Below, in pieces: positions 17,888 through 27,218 of a stretch of DNA of 64,000 nucleotides. Numbering within the stretch: position 1 is the stretch's first letter; each line of letters starts with the position of its first letter. A program made the translations under genes and the position numbers. Under the pieces are notes generated by a model. That model was not told the DNA's origin and did not search any database. It saw nothing but the letters and a program-made list of their open reading frames with translations. Source of the DNA: Pseudomonadota bacterium (lineage in GTDB: Bacteria; Desulfobacterota; Binatia; Binatales; Binataceae); contig JAJPHI010000024.1 of NCBI GenBank assembly GCA_021325355.1, positions 1-64,000 of the forward strand, given 5' to 3'.

Positions 17888-19435
17888 TCAGCGCGGCGCC
17901 GGCGGGCCCGTCTGACGTCGCGCGAAATGTTCGATTATCGCCGCCGTCAGACCTTCGACGGTGTAGTCGGTCGCTTCGATCACCACGGCGAGGCCCGCGG
18001 CCCGCGCCGTGGCGGCCGTGATCGGCCCGATTACCGCCGCTGCGAGACCGCGCGCGGCCTCGCCGAGCATCGCGCAGAAGTTGGTCACCGTGCTCGAGCT
18101 CGTAAAGGTGACCAGCGCGAGCGCGCCCGCCGCCGCCATTTCCGCGACCTTCGCGGCGTCCGGATTGGACGGGCTCACGGTGCGGTAGGCTGGCGCGATC
18201 ACCACTTCGCGAGCGCCGCGCTGAAGCAGCATCTCGGGCAGGATCTCGCGAGCGACCTCGGCGCGCGGGATGAGGATCCTCTTGCCGCCGATACGATCCG
18301 GTCCGAGGGCATCGACAATCGCCTCGGCGCGATATTCCGTCGGCATCGCCGCTACCGTCAACGCATGGTCCTGGAGGCGGGCGGCGGTCGCCGGTCCGAT
18401 CGCAGCGATGGCCGCTCCGCCGAGAGCGCGCAGGTCGCGTCCCAGCAAGCGCATCCGCTCGATAAACGCCGTCACCCCGCGAGCGCTGGTGAAGATTATC
18501 CAATCGAAGGTCGACGCTTCGGCGATCGCGCGATCAAGCGCCGCGGTACTCGAGGGAGACGCAAACGCGATAGTCGGAAATTCGATAACCTCGGCGCCGA
18601 GCAGGCGCAGCCGGCGCGCGAATGGCTCCGCCTGATCCGCGGCGCGGGTGACGACGATCCGCCGTCCGAACAGCGGCATCCGTTCGCACCATCCGAGCTC
18701 ACGGCCCAGTCCTGCGCATGGTCCCACGACCACGACCGCCGGCGGTCCGAGCGCAGCGCGTTCCGCTTCGGCAGCCAGCGACGCAGCGGTGGCGATAACG
18801 CTCTTCTGCGCGGCGCGCGAAGCCCACTGGATCGCTGCGGCCGGCGTCGCGCCGTCCACACCCATAGCGATAAGCCGGCTCATCAGCGGACCGATGCGCG
18901 TCGCGGCCATCAGCACCACCAGCGTGCCGCCGTTACTTGCCGCGCGGGCCATCTCGGTCCATGGCAGTGCGTCATCCGGAGTTCCCGGCTCGGCCTGCCC
19001 GGTCGCAATCGTGATGAACGACCCGTACTCACGATGGGTCAGTGGAATTCCGGCGAAAGCCGGAGCACTGATCGCCGAAGTCACGCCGGGGACAATCTCG
19101 AATTCGATAGCGGCCGCGCGCAGCGCCTCCGCCTCCTCACCACCGCGGCCGAAAATAAAGGGATCGCCGCCCTTCAATCGCACCACCCGCTGTCCGCCGC
19201 GGGCCCGCTCGACCATCAGACGATTGATCTCGGCCTGATCGAACGGCCGCGCCGTGCCCGCGCGGCGGCCGACGTGAATCAGTTCCGCGTCCGGCGGCGC
19301 CTGCTTGAGCAATTCGGCACTGACGAGCGAGTCGTAAAAAACCACCTGCGCCGCGGCCAGAACCTGAAGACCGCGTACGGTGATCAGATCCGGGGCACCT
19401 GGACCTGCGCCGACCAGATAGACTTTACCGCTCAT
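17888..19435 (-). CDS. cobA-hemD: Fused uroporphyrinogen-III C-methyltransferase / uroporphyrinogen-III synthase
   Basis: A 515-residue bifunctional protein. Residues 1-250 are an SAM-dependent methyltransferase (KVYLVGAGPGAPDL at the N-terminus, VRLKGGDPFIFGRGGEE around 86-101, and the TGQAEPG loop) that makes precorrin-2. Residues 253-515 are HemD, starting LFGRRIVVTRAADQAE, with IIFTSARGV and VTFTSSSTVTNF segments, which closes and inverts ring D of hydroxymethylbilane to uroporphyrinogen III. The fusion channels product into the siroheme/B12 branch. Its start overlaps the end of hemC by 11 bases, indicating coupling. Such fusions are common in Firmicutes and delta-type lineages. Confidence 0.95.
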   Translation of the reverse strand: MSGKVYLVGAGPGAPDLITVRGLQVLAAAQVVFYDSLVSAELLKQAPPDAELIHVGRRAGTARPFDQAEINRLMVERARGGQRVVRLKGGDPFIFGRGGEEAEALRAAAIEFEIVPGVTSAISAPAFAGIPLTHREYGSFITIATGQAEPGTPDDALPWTEMARAASNGGTLVVLMAATRIGPLMSRLIAMGVDGATPAAAIQWASRAAQKSVIATAASLAAEAERAALGPPAVVVVGPCAGLGRELGWCERMPLFGRRIVVTRAADQAEPFARRLRLLGAEVIEFPTIAFASPSSTAALDRAIAEASTFDWIIFTSARGVTAFIERMRLLGRDLRALGGAAIAAIGPATAARLQDHALTVAAMPTEYRAEAIVDALGPDRIGGKRILIPRAEVAREILPEMLLQRGAREVVIAPAYRTVSPSNPDAAKVAEMAAAGALALVTFTSSSTVTNFCAMLGEAARGLAAAVIGPITAATARAAGLAVVIEATDYTVEGLTAAIIEHFARRQTGPPAPR

Positions 19436-20363
19436 CGCGAATCAACGCCGCCGCCCCGCGCGCCATCATTTGTTCCGCCAGCGCCACGCCGAGCCGGGCC
19501 GCCTCGGCCCGAGGCCCCGTGAGCTCGTCGCGCAGGGAGTGGCTGCCGTCGAGACTGAAGACGAGCGCGCGCAGGTGGAGCGTGTCGCCACTGAGCGTAC
19601 CCTTGACGCCGATCGGGGAGGCGCAGCTCGCGCCGATAGCGGCGAGAAAGGCCCGTTCGCCCGTCGTCTCGGCGCGCGCTCGGGAATCATCCAGGTGCGC
19701 GATCGCCGCGACCAGCTCCGCCGCCAATCCGGGCGGCGATGCGGCCAGCGTCTCGAGGGCAAGCGCGCCTTGACCGGCCGACGGCACGAAAGCGTCCTCG
19801 TCGAGTTCGAGCAGATGCAGATGGTCGAGACGCGCGAGGCGCTTAAGCCCGGCCCGGGCGAGGATAATCGCGTCGAACTCACCCTGGTCGAGACGTCTAA
19901 GGCGCGTATCGATATTGCCGCGCAGCAGCCCGACCTCGAGATCCGGCCGCACGCGGAGCGCCTCGCACCGCCGGCGGGCGGAAGCGGTGCCGAGCCGCGC
20001 GCCACGCGCCAACGCCTCCCAGCCGCCCGGCGCGCGCGTGATCAGCAGGTCGCGCGCGTCCTCGCGCGGCGGCACTGCCGCAATCTGATAAGCCGCCGGC
20101 AGCACGGCCGGCAGATCCTTCATCGAATGCACGGCGACATCGATCGTGCCGGCGCTCAGCGCCTGCTCCAGCTCACGCACGAACAATCCCTTGCCGCCCA
20201 CCTGAGCGAGCGCCGCAGAAGTCAGCCGGTCGCCGCTCGTACGGATCGCAATGACTTCGGTGTCGAGCCCCGCAACTATCGTGCGCAGTTGAGTTTCGAT
20301 AAGCGCGGCCTGCGCCAGCGCGAGCGCGCTCGGTCGCGCGCCGATTCGCAGTCGGAGACTCAT
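19425..20363 (-). CDS. hemC: Hydroxymethylbilane synthase (porphobilinogen deaminase)
   Basis: Polymerises four porphobilinogens to hydroxymethylbilane. The 312-residue protein starts directly in RIGARPSALALAQA, has the dipyrromethane-assembling arginines in GTASARRRCEAL and GLLRGNIDTRLRRL, HSMKDLP with the catalytic Asp region, and the cofactor-anchoring Cys247 in GASCASPIG. Overlaps cobA-hemD downstream by 11 bases and lies 9 bases after hemA, so the three are one transcriptional unit. Confidence 0.96.
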   Translation of the reverse strand: MSLRLRIGARPSALALAQAALIETQLRTIVAGLDTEVIAIRTSGDRLTSAALAQVGGKGLFVRELEQALSAGTIDVAVHSMKDLPAVLPAAYQIAAVPPREDARDLLITRAPGGWEALARGARLGTASARRRCEALRVRPDLEVGLLRGNIDTRLRRLDQGEFDAIILARAGLKRLARLDHLHLLELDEDAFVPSAGQGALALETLAASPPGLAAELVAAIAHLDDSRARAETTGERAFLAAIGASCASPIGVKGTLSGDTLHLRALVFSLDGSHSLRDELTGPRAEAARLGVALAEQMMARGAAALIRDER

Positions 20364-20372
20364 AAGGCGCGC

Positions 20373-21704
20373 TCAGACAGTTTCGTCGTCGTCGATCAAC
20401 GAACCATCCTCGAGCGCTTCGCGGCCGATCGCTTGATTGCACAAGAGCCGCCGGGCCAGGTCCGCCGCGCGTAGCTGATCGGCCGAACCGACCGCCGGAC
20501 TGCGCAGCGCCGACAACACCCGATGGAGCAGCTTGTTGGCGAGCCCGCGCGTCAGGCTCTCGATCCGCTCGCGCTCTTCGCGGTCGAGGGCCGCCAGCCA
20601 ACCCTGATGGCGCGTCAGCTCGTCGCAACGTATCTGCTCGATACTCGAGCGAATCTCCTTGATCGCGGGAACGAGGTCGAGTCCCTCGAGCCAGCGCATG
20701 AAGGTGTCGGTCTCGAGCTCGATTATCTCCTCGGCCTTCTGCGCTTCGCGCTCGCGTTGCTCGAGCGATTTTTCCGCCACCGCCCCGAGATCATCGATGT
20801 CGTACAGATAAAGATTGGCGATCAGATTGATCCGCTCGTCGAAGTTGCGGGGCACGCCAAGGTCGATCAGGAACATCGGGCGGTAATGGCGCTCGCGCAC
20901 GATCGTCTGGCATTCCGCGGCGTCGAGCACCGGTCGGCTGACCGCGAGCGATCCGATCACTACGTCAGCAAGCTTCAGATACGGCTTGTAGCCATCGAAC
21001 GGCACCGCGGTGCCGTCGAGCGTGCGGGCCAACGCGACCGCATGCTCGAAACTGCGACTGGTTATCAGCATCGACTTCACCCCCGCCCGCCGCAGATGGC
21101 GCGCGGCAAGTTCCGCCATCTGCCCCGCCCCCAGAAGCATCACCGTCTTGTCTTCGAGTGAATCGAAGATCCGGCTCGCGAGCGCGACGGCCGCCGAACT
21201 TACCGAAACCGCCCCGTGCCCGATAAGCGTCGCTTTGCGCACCAGCTTGGCCGCCCCGAATGCGCGATGGAACGCGCGATGGAGCACCGGACCGGCGCTG
21301 CGTGCGGCCACCGCCTGCGCATAAGCGAGTTTGAGCTGGCCGAGGATCTGCGGCTCGCCGACGACCATCGAGTCCAGGCTCGCACCGACCCGGAACAGAT
21401 GGCGCACGGCGGCCCGCGCTTCAAAATGGTAACAGAGCGCGGCGAAGCTCTCCGGGGGAACTTGCCGGTCCCTGGCGATGAACTGGATTATCTCTGCCGT
21501 CGGCGCATTGCGCGAAGCGGACAGGCCGATCACCTCGAGGCGATTGCAGGTCGAGATGAGCGCCGCCTCGGCCACCGCAGGGATCGCGGCGCGCAGCCGC
21601 TCGAGCGCCGCCGCGATCTCCGCGTCGCCATACGCGATACGCTCGCGGAGCGCGACCGCGGCCGTGCGATGGTTCACGCCGATGGTGAACAGTACCTGCT
21701 CCAT
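20373..21704 (-). CDS. hemA: Glutamyl-tRNA reductase
   Basis: Reduces glutamyl-tRNA(Glu) to glutamate-1-semialdehyde with NADPH, the first step of the C5 tetrapyrrole pathway. The 443-residue protein has the family start TIGVNHRTAAVALRE, the catalytic Cys53 in STCNRLEV, an NADPH-binding domain with MLLGAGQMAELAARHL, and a C-terminal helical dimerisation domain. Preceded by ccsA with only 3 bases between, and followed by hemC. Its aminomutase partner hemL is not in the window. Confidence 0.96.
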   Translation of the reverse strand: MEQVLFTIGVNHRTAAVALRERIAYGDAEIAAALERLRAAIPAVAEAALISTCNRLEVIGLSASRNAPTAEIIQFIARDRQVPPESFAALCYHFEARAAVRHLFRVGASLDSMVVGEPQILGQLKLAYAQAVAARSAGPVLHRAFHRAFGAAKLVRKATLIGHGAVSVSSAAVALASRIFDSLEDKTVMLLGAGQMAELAARHLRRAGVKSMLITSRSFEHAVALARTLDGTAVPFDGYKPYLKLADVVIGSLAVSRPVLDAAECQTIVRERHYRPMFLIDLGVPRNFDERINLIANLYLYDIDDLGAVAEKSLEQREREAQKAEEIIELETDTFMRWLEGLDLVPAIKEIRSSIEQIRCDELTRHQGWLAALDREERERIESLTRGLANKLLHRVLSALRSPAVGSADQLRAADLARRLLCNQAIGREALEDGSLIDDDETV

Positions 21705-21707
21705 CGG

Positions 21708-22535
21708 CTACCCGAAGCTGCCGCCGTGCTTACCCGGCGCAATCAGGCTGACACCCACGAATGATCCGACCAGGACGGTGAAGCCGACAATGGTTAACGC
21801 CGCGATACGCCGTCCGCGCCATCCGGCGGTCAGGCGCGATTCGAGCAGCGCCGCGTACATCATCCAGATAATCAATGACCACGTCTCCGGCGGCTCCCAT
21901 GACCAGAAATGACCCCACGCCGCATCCGCCCAGATAGCTCCCGTCACGATCGCGAGACTGAGCATCACGAAGCCCCACAGCAGCAGGCGATAATTGACGC
22001 GGTCGAGCTTTTCGAGGCTGGGCGTGCGGTCAGCGCTGGCCTCGAGCGGCCGTTTGGCCTTCAGCCGTCGTTCGCAGATGAGATAGGCGAGGCTGACCGT
22101 GGCCGCCAGCACGAACATCGCGAAGCCGCCGCAGGCGAGCGTCACATGGACCGGCAACCAGGCGCTGCGCAGACTCGGCGGGATGCTCAAGCGCGGACGC
22201 GGTGCGGCGATCGCGGCCGCCGCCGACGCGAGCGTCACCAGGGGCGCGACGAAGGCGCCGATGATTGCCATCCGAAAGCGCAGGATCAGCACCAGGCTCG
22301 CCACCGCCGTCACCCACGCGAGGAAGCTGACCGTTTGCCAGAAATTGGTCACCGGCATGTTGCCGCTCGCGATCGCCCGGCTGACGAAGCCGATCATCTG
22401 CAGACCCGCGCCAATCAGCAACAGATCCACGCCAACCCGCGTGATCCATTCCGCCGCGCGGCTGCGGGCGACGAGAAAGCCGACGCTTGCCCCGGCATAG
22501 ACGACGATCGCCGCGATAAAGAGCCCCGTGACCAT
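21708..22535 (-). CDS. ccsA: Cytochrome c biogenesis protein CcsA (System II heme handling)
   Basis: A 275-residue membrane protein with about eight transmembrane segments. It has the heme-binding WWD signature WGHFWSWEPPETW at residues 207-219, flanked by candidate heme-ligand histidines His130 (WLPVHV) and His270. CcsA works with CcsB/ResB to carry heme across the membrane and ligate it to CxxCH motifs. Position in a hem operon directly before hemA is a recurrent arrangement that couples heme synthesis to cytochrome c maturation; the ccsB/resB partner is not in the window. The length, 275 rather than about 300-350 residues, is at the short end of the family. Confidence 0.92.
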   Translation of the reverse strand: MVTGLFIAAIVVYAGASVGFLVARSRAAEWITRVGVDLLLIGAGLQMIGFVSRAIASGNMPVTNFWQTVSFLAWVTAVASLVLILRFRMAIIGAFVAPLVTLASAAAAIAAPRPRLSIPPSLRSAWLPVHVTLACGGFAMFVLAATVSLAYLICERRLKAKRPLEASADRTPSLEKLDRVNYRLLLWGFVMLSLAIVTGAIWADAAWGHFWSWEPPETWSLIIWMMYAALLESRLTAGWRGRRIAALTIVGFTVLVGSFVGVSLIAPGKHGGSFG

Positions 22536-22618
22536 CTAGATTCTTGTGCTGCTTCCGTCCGCGCGCAGCGCCCTCAAGGCCCGACGATCCGGCGACTGAA
22601 AGGCTCCTTGCATCGTCT

Positions 22619-23302
22619 TCACTTGATTATCGAGCCCGCCGGCCGGGTCTCTGGCGCGCCACTGAGCGCGCTCAACGATACTCCCAGCAGGCGGCGAACA
22701 ATCTGCTCGGCCGCTTCGCCGTCGCGTCGCACGAGCGCGTCGCGCAGCCCCCGCGCAAGCTCGCGAGCGATCGCCGAACGCGTCGCCGCGTCGGCGCTGA
22801 GCTCGCGCAGGCGCGGGCGCGCCGCGCCGAGGATCCGCACGAGAGTCTCGTACTCTGGACCGAGACTTTCGCCGATCTCCTCGCGCAGCATCCGCGCCAG
22901 GGCGGGACTCGCGCCGGAGGTCGAGATAGCGACCTCGAGCGCGCCGCGCTTCACGACCGCCGGCACGATAAAGCTGCACAAGGCCGGATCATCGGTGACA
23001 TTCAGCGGGACATTAATGGCGCGCGCTTCGGCAGCGATCGCGCGCGTCAGGCGCTCGTCGTTCAGCGTGCAATAAGCCAGCGCGAAGCCGTCGAGATCGC
23101 CCGTCCGGAACTCGCGCGGCTGATAGTCGACGCGGCCCTGCGCCACGAGCGCCTCCAGCGCCGGGGTCACCGACGGGCTGACCAACGTCACCCGAGCGCC
23201 GGCCGCCACCAGCATCCGGGCGCGCTCTTCCGCAATTTCATCGCCGCCGATTACCATGACGCGCAGATCGGCGGCCTCCAGAAATACCGGTATGAAGCCC
23301 AT
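22619..23302 (-). CDS. Precorrin-2 dehydrogenase / sirohydrochlorin ferrochelatase-type (CysG N-terminal, Met8-like)
   Basis: A 227-residue protein corresponding to the N-terminal half of CysG: a NAD-binding Rossmann domain (MGFIPVFLEAADLRVMVIGGDEIAEERARML, conserved GGxxxAxxxxxxL pattern) followed by the central domain with NVTDDPALCSFIVPA and ISTSGASPALARMLREEI. It oxidises precorrin-2 to sirohydrochlorin and, in bifunctional members, inserts iron to make siroheme. The methyltransferase half found in CysG is here supplied by the CobA domain of cobA-hemD, five genes downstream in the operon. First gene of the leftward tetrapyrrole cluster, 83 bases before ccsA. Confidence 0.92.
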   Translation of the reverse strand: MGFIPVFLEAADLRVMVIGGDEIAEERARMLVAAGARVTLVSPSVTPALEALVAQGRVDYQPREFRTGDLDGFALAYCTLNDERLTRAIAAEARAINVPLNVTDDPALCSFIVPAVVKRGALEVAISTSGASPALARMLREEIGESLGPEYETLVRILGAARPRLRELSADAATRSAIARELARGLRDALVRRDGEAAEQIVRRLLGVSLSALSGAPETRPAGSIIK

Positions 23303-23520
23303 GCGACCGCCATAATCTTAATACAGATGTCATGGCTTAAACGATAACCATACTTGCCCGGCCTGATTCTCGCGCCGATAGCGCGGCCGGGCGCCGGCTG
23401 CGCCGCTTAAGGCTTCGACCGTCCAGGCCGCCGAAACGAACCCAGTCCGGGCCTTCTATTGATTTTTCGCCAGCTTTGCCGCGCGGCTAGCCGCGGCCTG
23501 CCGCAGCATAGAAGCGATCC

Positions 23521-24399
23521 TCATTCGGCGGCGTTGGTCGGGATAAAGCCGACAACACCCGTCTTGAGCCGCACCCGGAGCCAATCCCCGGTGATACCGG
23601 TGACATGAACCAGTCGCCCATGATGGACCTGCGCGACCACCGGCGATCCGTTCGACGGCGCCTCAAAAACCGGTGAATCGTGAGTCAGCAGAAATTTCTT
23701 GTCCAAAATCCGGATATTCGCGGGCGCCGCCGCAGTCGCGACCGCCGCAGGCGTCGCGGCCGTCACCGGCGTCGGCACGCTCGCCAGCAGACTGGGATCG
23801 AGCAGCTTTACTTCGGTGTATTCCGCCTGGGCATCGGCTTGTCGATTCGGCTCGGTATCGAGCAATTGGGCGAGCGCCAGATGCATATGGGCGTTCTTTG
23901 GATCAAGCCCGACCGCCGTCCGCAGCTCCGCCTCCGCCGGCCCGTTATGCTGCCCCCGCGCCAGCACCTCGCCCAGCGCCAGACGATAGGCGGGATTGGC
24001 CGGCTCAAGCGCCACGGCAGCGCGATATTGGTCTTCTGCCGCCCCAAGCTGTCCCTGGTCAGCATAGGCGCCGGCGACGGCGGCGTGCGTTGCGGCGCTC
24101 TTCGGCGCGAGCTCGAGGGCGTTCACAAACTCGCCGCGGGCGGCATCGGACTTCTTCTCGAATGCATACAGCTCGCCCAGCGCCAGATGAGGGCGGGCAT
24201 CGGTCGGCGCCGCCTTGATCGCGTCCTGATAGTCCACTTCCGCCTGCGCGAGCTGCCCATTCTGTCGGGCCTGATCGCCGGCCTGGATATAATCGTCGAC
24301 AGATTTTCGCCCGCATCCGCTGACCGCCACCGCGGCAATCACCGCGAGTCCTAAGGCGTAGCGACAAGCGCGCAATGCTTTCGGCATTCCTCGGTCCAT
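23521..24399 (-). CDS. TPR-repeat lipoprotein with C-terminal SH3-like domain
   Basis: A 292-residue exported lipoprotein: signal peptide with hydrophobic core YALGLAVIAAVAV and lipobox VSGC (Cys29), then four to five tetratricopeptide repeats (for example AQAEVDYQDAIKAAPTDARPHLALGE patterns from about residue 50 to 190), an Ala/Thr/Val-rich linker, and a bacterial SH3-like domain at roughly 235-290 (FLLTHDSPVFEAPS… GDWLRVRL…). TPR plus SH3 suggests a cell-envelope scaffold binding partner proteins or peptidoglycan. The first ATG follows a GGAGG ribosome-binding site. It diverges from the ECF transporter genes; specific function unknown. Confidence 0.82.
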   Translation of the reverse strand: MDRGMPKALRACRYALGLAVIAAVAVSGCGRKSVDDYIQAGDQARQNGQLAQAEVDYQDAIKAAPTDARPHLALGELYAFEKKSDAARGEFVNALELAPKSAATHAAVAGAYADQGQLGAAEDQYRAAVALEPANPAYRLALGEVLARGQHNGPAEAELRTAVGLDPKNAHMHLALAQLLDTEPNRQADAQAEYTEVKLLDPSLLASVPTPVTAATPAAVATAAAPANIRILDKKFLLTHDSPVFEAPSNGSPVVAQVHHGRLVHVTGITGDWLRVRLKTGVVGFIPTNAAE

Positions 24400-24597
24400 C
24401 GATCCTCCGCTTCAACCAGGAAAGGCTGGCTGCAGTTTGGTGGGGTAGCGCCTCCGCCACGCCTCGAATTGCCAAACCGTCATTGCTTTAGACGAGGTAA
24501 ACCGCGCTATTTTTGTAGTCAAAATTCACCCCGTCAAGTCAAGCTACGGCTAATTGCTTGCCCGAAACGAATCCAGTGTAAATATTGGTCGCGGCGG

Positions 24598-25500
24598 ATG
24601 AATACCGAGAAGCTTAGCGCACATCCAATGGCGATTCGCGGGGTGATCCCGCAGGGGTCGCGCGCGCCTCATCGCCCGGCAACCGCTCCCCCCTCTGCTG
24701 CGCCGCGCCGCGCCCACGAGCTGCGCCTGATGTGGCGCAACACCCGGATGGTCGTGCTGAGCGTGCTGACCGCCGCCCTCTATGCCGCGGTGCTGGTACC
24801 GTTCAAGGTGGTCCCGCTCATCCCGGGCGTAACCGAACTGCGCCCCGGCAATGCGATTCCGGTGGTCTGCTCATTTCTTTTCGGACCCGCCGCCGCCTGG
24901 GGTTCCGCGATCGGCAACATGATTGGCGATTTTTTCGGCGGCGTCGGTCCCGGTGACGTCTTCGGCTTCTTCGCCAACCTCGCGTACGGTTATATCCCGT
25001 ACAAGGTCTGGACGATTGTCGCCGCGCCCGACCAGAGCCCGGTCGCCCTGACGCCCGGCACTCTCGCGCGCTACGTGCTGGCGGCTCTGGCCGCCAGTAT
25101 GCTCTGCGCCGACCTCGTCGGATGGGGCGATAATCTCCTCGCGCTGCGGCCCTTCTGGGTCCTCGGCAATATCATCATCATGAACAACATGGTGGCGGCC
25201 ATCGTGCTCGCGCCGCTGCTGCTCGCGGCGATCTATCCGCGCGTACGCCGCGCCCATCTGCTGTTCACCGATTTGATGCCCGAGATCGAAGCGTCGGCGC
25301 GTCCCCGGCGGCTGGTCGGCTTCGCGATGCTGCTCGGCGGCGAAGTGACCGCCTGGCTTGCCGGGAATCTCGTCTCCGCCGGCTACTGGAGGCCCGCGCT
25401 GGTGCCGGCGGCTTTCAATGTCGCCCCTTACACGCGGGCCGTCGCCCTCACCGTCAGTCCCGCGATCGTGATCGCGATAATCGGGATGCTGCTGCTTTGA
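24598..25500 (+). CDS. ECF transporter S component (substrate-binding membrane subunit)
   Basis: A 300-residue integral membrane protein with about six to eight hydrophobic helices after a ~50-residue polar N-terminus. The block ELRPGNAIPVVCSFLFGPAAAWGSAIGN followed by GDFFGGVGPGDVFGFFANLAYGYIPYKVW is typical of the QueT/vitamin-type S components of energy-coupling factor importers. The substrate is not identifiable: S components define specificity and this one is not close enough to riboflavin, thiamine, biotin or cobalt proteins for me to assign it. The start is uncertain (no strong ribosome-binding site). Stop overlaps the ATPase gene start (TTGA), forming an S-A1A2-T operon. Confidence 0.85.
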   Translation: MNTEKLSAHPMAIRGVIPQGSRAPHRPATAPPSAAPRRAHELRLMWRNTRMVVLSVLTAALYAAVLVPFKVVPLIPGVTELRPGNAIPVVCSFLFGPAAAWGSAIGNMIGDFFGGVGPGDVFGFFANLAYGYIPYKVWTIVAAPDQSPVALTPGTLARYVLAALAASMLCADLVGWGDNLLALRPFWVLGNIIIMNNMVAAIVLAPLLLAAIYPRVRRAHLLFTDLMPEIEASARPRRLVGFAMLLGGEVTAWLAGNLVSAGYWRPALVPAAFNVAPYTRAVALTVSPAIVIAIIGMLLL

Positions 25501-27218
25501 GCGCCACGCCAGCAAGCTTCGCCCCTGCCGCCGCGCTCGAGCGCGTCACCTTCAGCTATCGAGACAGCGCGAGCCGCGCTCTCTGCGAGATTGATTTCGT
25601 CCTCAGGCCCGGTGAGATGGTCGGGATCATGGGCGCTTCCGGCGCGGGCAAATCCACCCTCGTCAAATGTCTCAATCGTCTGGTCCCGGCCTTCGAGGAC
25701 GGCGACTTCAGCGGTCGCGTCACGGTCGCCGGCGCTTCGTCTGACGACCGTCCGGTGTCCGATCTCGCGGCAACCGTCGGGATGGTTTTTCAGGACTTCG
25801 AGGCCCAGCTTTTCTCGACCAACGCCGGGCTCGAAGTGGCCTTCGGCCTGCAGCAGGCCGGCCTGCCGCGCGAGGAGATCATCGCCCGCATTGGGCCGGC
25901 GCTCGAAGCCGTCGGTCTCGGGGGTTTCGAGAGCCGCGATCCCACGACCCTTTCGGGCGGCGAAAAGCAGCGCCTGGCGATAGCCGCGGTGCTCGCGATG
26001 CGCCCACGGATCATTGTCTTCGACGAGCCTACCACCGACCTGGATCCCGAGGGCCGCGCCGAAGTTCTCGAACTGATCCAGAGCCTGCGCGGCCAGGGGC
26101 TCAGTCTGATCCTGATCGATCACGACGCCGAAGCCTTGCGCGCATGCGATCGCGTTCTGCTGATGCGCGACGGCGCGATTATCGCCGAGGCCTGCCCCGA
26201 GCAGATCATGCCCCGCGTCGCCGATCTCGAGAGCGCCGGCGTCCGCCCGCCCGATCTCAATCGCGCCTGGGCGACGCTCGGCCTCGAACCCCATCCGCGA
26301 GATCTCGCGACGGCTGAACGCTATCTGCGCGAACGGCTCGGCGAACGCCTGGCCGCGACCGACAACGCCGCGCGAGACGCCCGGCCCATCGCGCCGGATC
26401 GCAATCTGCTGACGGTGAGTGCGCTGCGTTTCGCCTATTCAACCGCCGCCCCCGCCATCGAGGATGTCAACCTCACGATCGCCGCGGGCGAGTTTGTCGC
26501 AATCGTCGGCCGCAACGGGTCGGGCAAAACCACGCTCGCGAAGCTGATCGCCGGTCTTTTGACTCCGGCCGCCGGTGTCATCCGCCTCGACGGCCGCGAT
26601 CGCCACGAGCTCAGCGCGCTCGAGGCGGCGCAGGCGGTGGGCTACGTCTTCCAAAACCCTGACCACCAGATTTTCGCCGCGACGGTCGAGGATGAGGTCG
26701 CCTTCGGACCGCAAAATTTCAAACTCGCGCCTGACGAGGTGTCGCGACGGGTCGCGGAGGTTCTCGCCGCCGTTGATCTGACCGCCCTCCGCTCGCGCGA
26801 TCCGTTTCTGCTGAGCAAGGGCGAACGCCAGCGGCTCGCCGTCGCCGGGATCCTCGCCCTGCGCCCCCGCCTGCTCATCCTCGACGAGCCGACGACCGGC
26901 CTCGACTATCGCGAACAGCGCCGCATGATGACTCTGATCGAAGAGCTCAACCGTTCTGGTATCGCGATCGTAATCATCACGCACACGCCATGGCTTATCG
27001 CGGACTATGCCCGCCGGGTCGTCCTGATGCGCCGCGGGCGCATCCGCTTCGACGGTTCGGTGAGCGAATTTTTCGCCGATGAGGATTTGCTGAAGCTGGC
27101 CTCGTTCCGCCCGCCCGAAATCAACCTGCTCGCCCGCCGGCTCGGCCTCGACGCCCTGAACGTTCAGCAGTTCGTCACCGCCATCCGCGCTCTCCGGTCG
27201 CGCGATCCTGCCGCCTGA
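25497..27218 (+). CDS. ECF transporter fused ATPase (EcfA1-A2 in one chain)
   Basis: A 573-residue cytoplasmic protein with two complete ABC ATPase domains. Domain 1: Walker A GASGAGKST (46-54), signature LSGGEKQR (152-159), Walker B IIVFDEPTTDLD, H-loop LIDHD. Domain 2 from about residue 303: Walker A GRNGSGKTT (338-346), signature LSKGERQR (439-446), Walker B LLILDEPTTGLD, IITHTPW. The second signature has Lys in place of the usual second Gly. Energises uptake together with the S and T components encoded on either side. The TTG start overlaps the TGA of the S-component gene, and the stop overlaps the ATG of the T-component gene by one base, so all three are coupled. Confidence 0.93.
   Translation: MSATPASFAPAAALERVTFSYRDSASRALCEIDFVLRPGEMVGIMGASGAGKSTLVKCLNRLVPAFEDGDFSGRVTVAGASSDDRPVSDLAATVGMVFQDFEAQLFSTNAGLEVAFGLQQAGLPREEIIARIGPALEAVGLGGFESRDPTTLSGGEKQRLAIAAVLAMRPRIIVFDEPTTDLDPEGRAEVLELIQSLRGQGLSLILIDHDAEALRACDRVLLMRDGAIIAEACPEQIMPRVADLESAGVRPPDLNRAWATLGLEPHPRDLATAERYLRERLGERLAATDNAARDARPIAPDRNLLTVSALRFAYSTAAPAIEDVNLTIAAGEFVAIVGRNGSGKTTLAKLIAGLLTPAAGVIRLDGRDRHELSALEAAQAVGYVFQNPDHQIFAATVEDEVAFGPQNFKLAPDEVSRRVAEVLAAVDLTALRSRDPFLLSKGERQRLAVAGILALRPRLLILDEPTTGLDYREQRRMMTLIEELNRSGIAIVIITHTPWLIADYARRVVLMRRGRIRFDGSVSEFFADEDLLKLASFRPPEINLLARRLGLDALNVQQFVTAIRALRSRDPAA

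Noticed and set aside
17687-19522. A forward open frame of over 600 codons antisense to cobA-hemD and hemC
   Set aside because: It lies opposite two clear tetrapyrrole genes, has no recognisable domain and is the expected antisense frame of GC-rich coding DNA.
24400-24597. Possible riboswitch before the ECF transporter genes
   Set aside because: I looked for cobalamin, TPP, FMN and preQ1 landmark sequences and saw none; a covariance-model search would be needed to exclude one.
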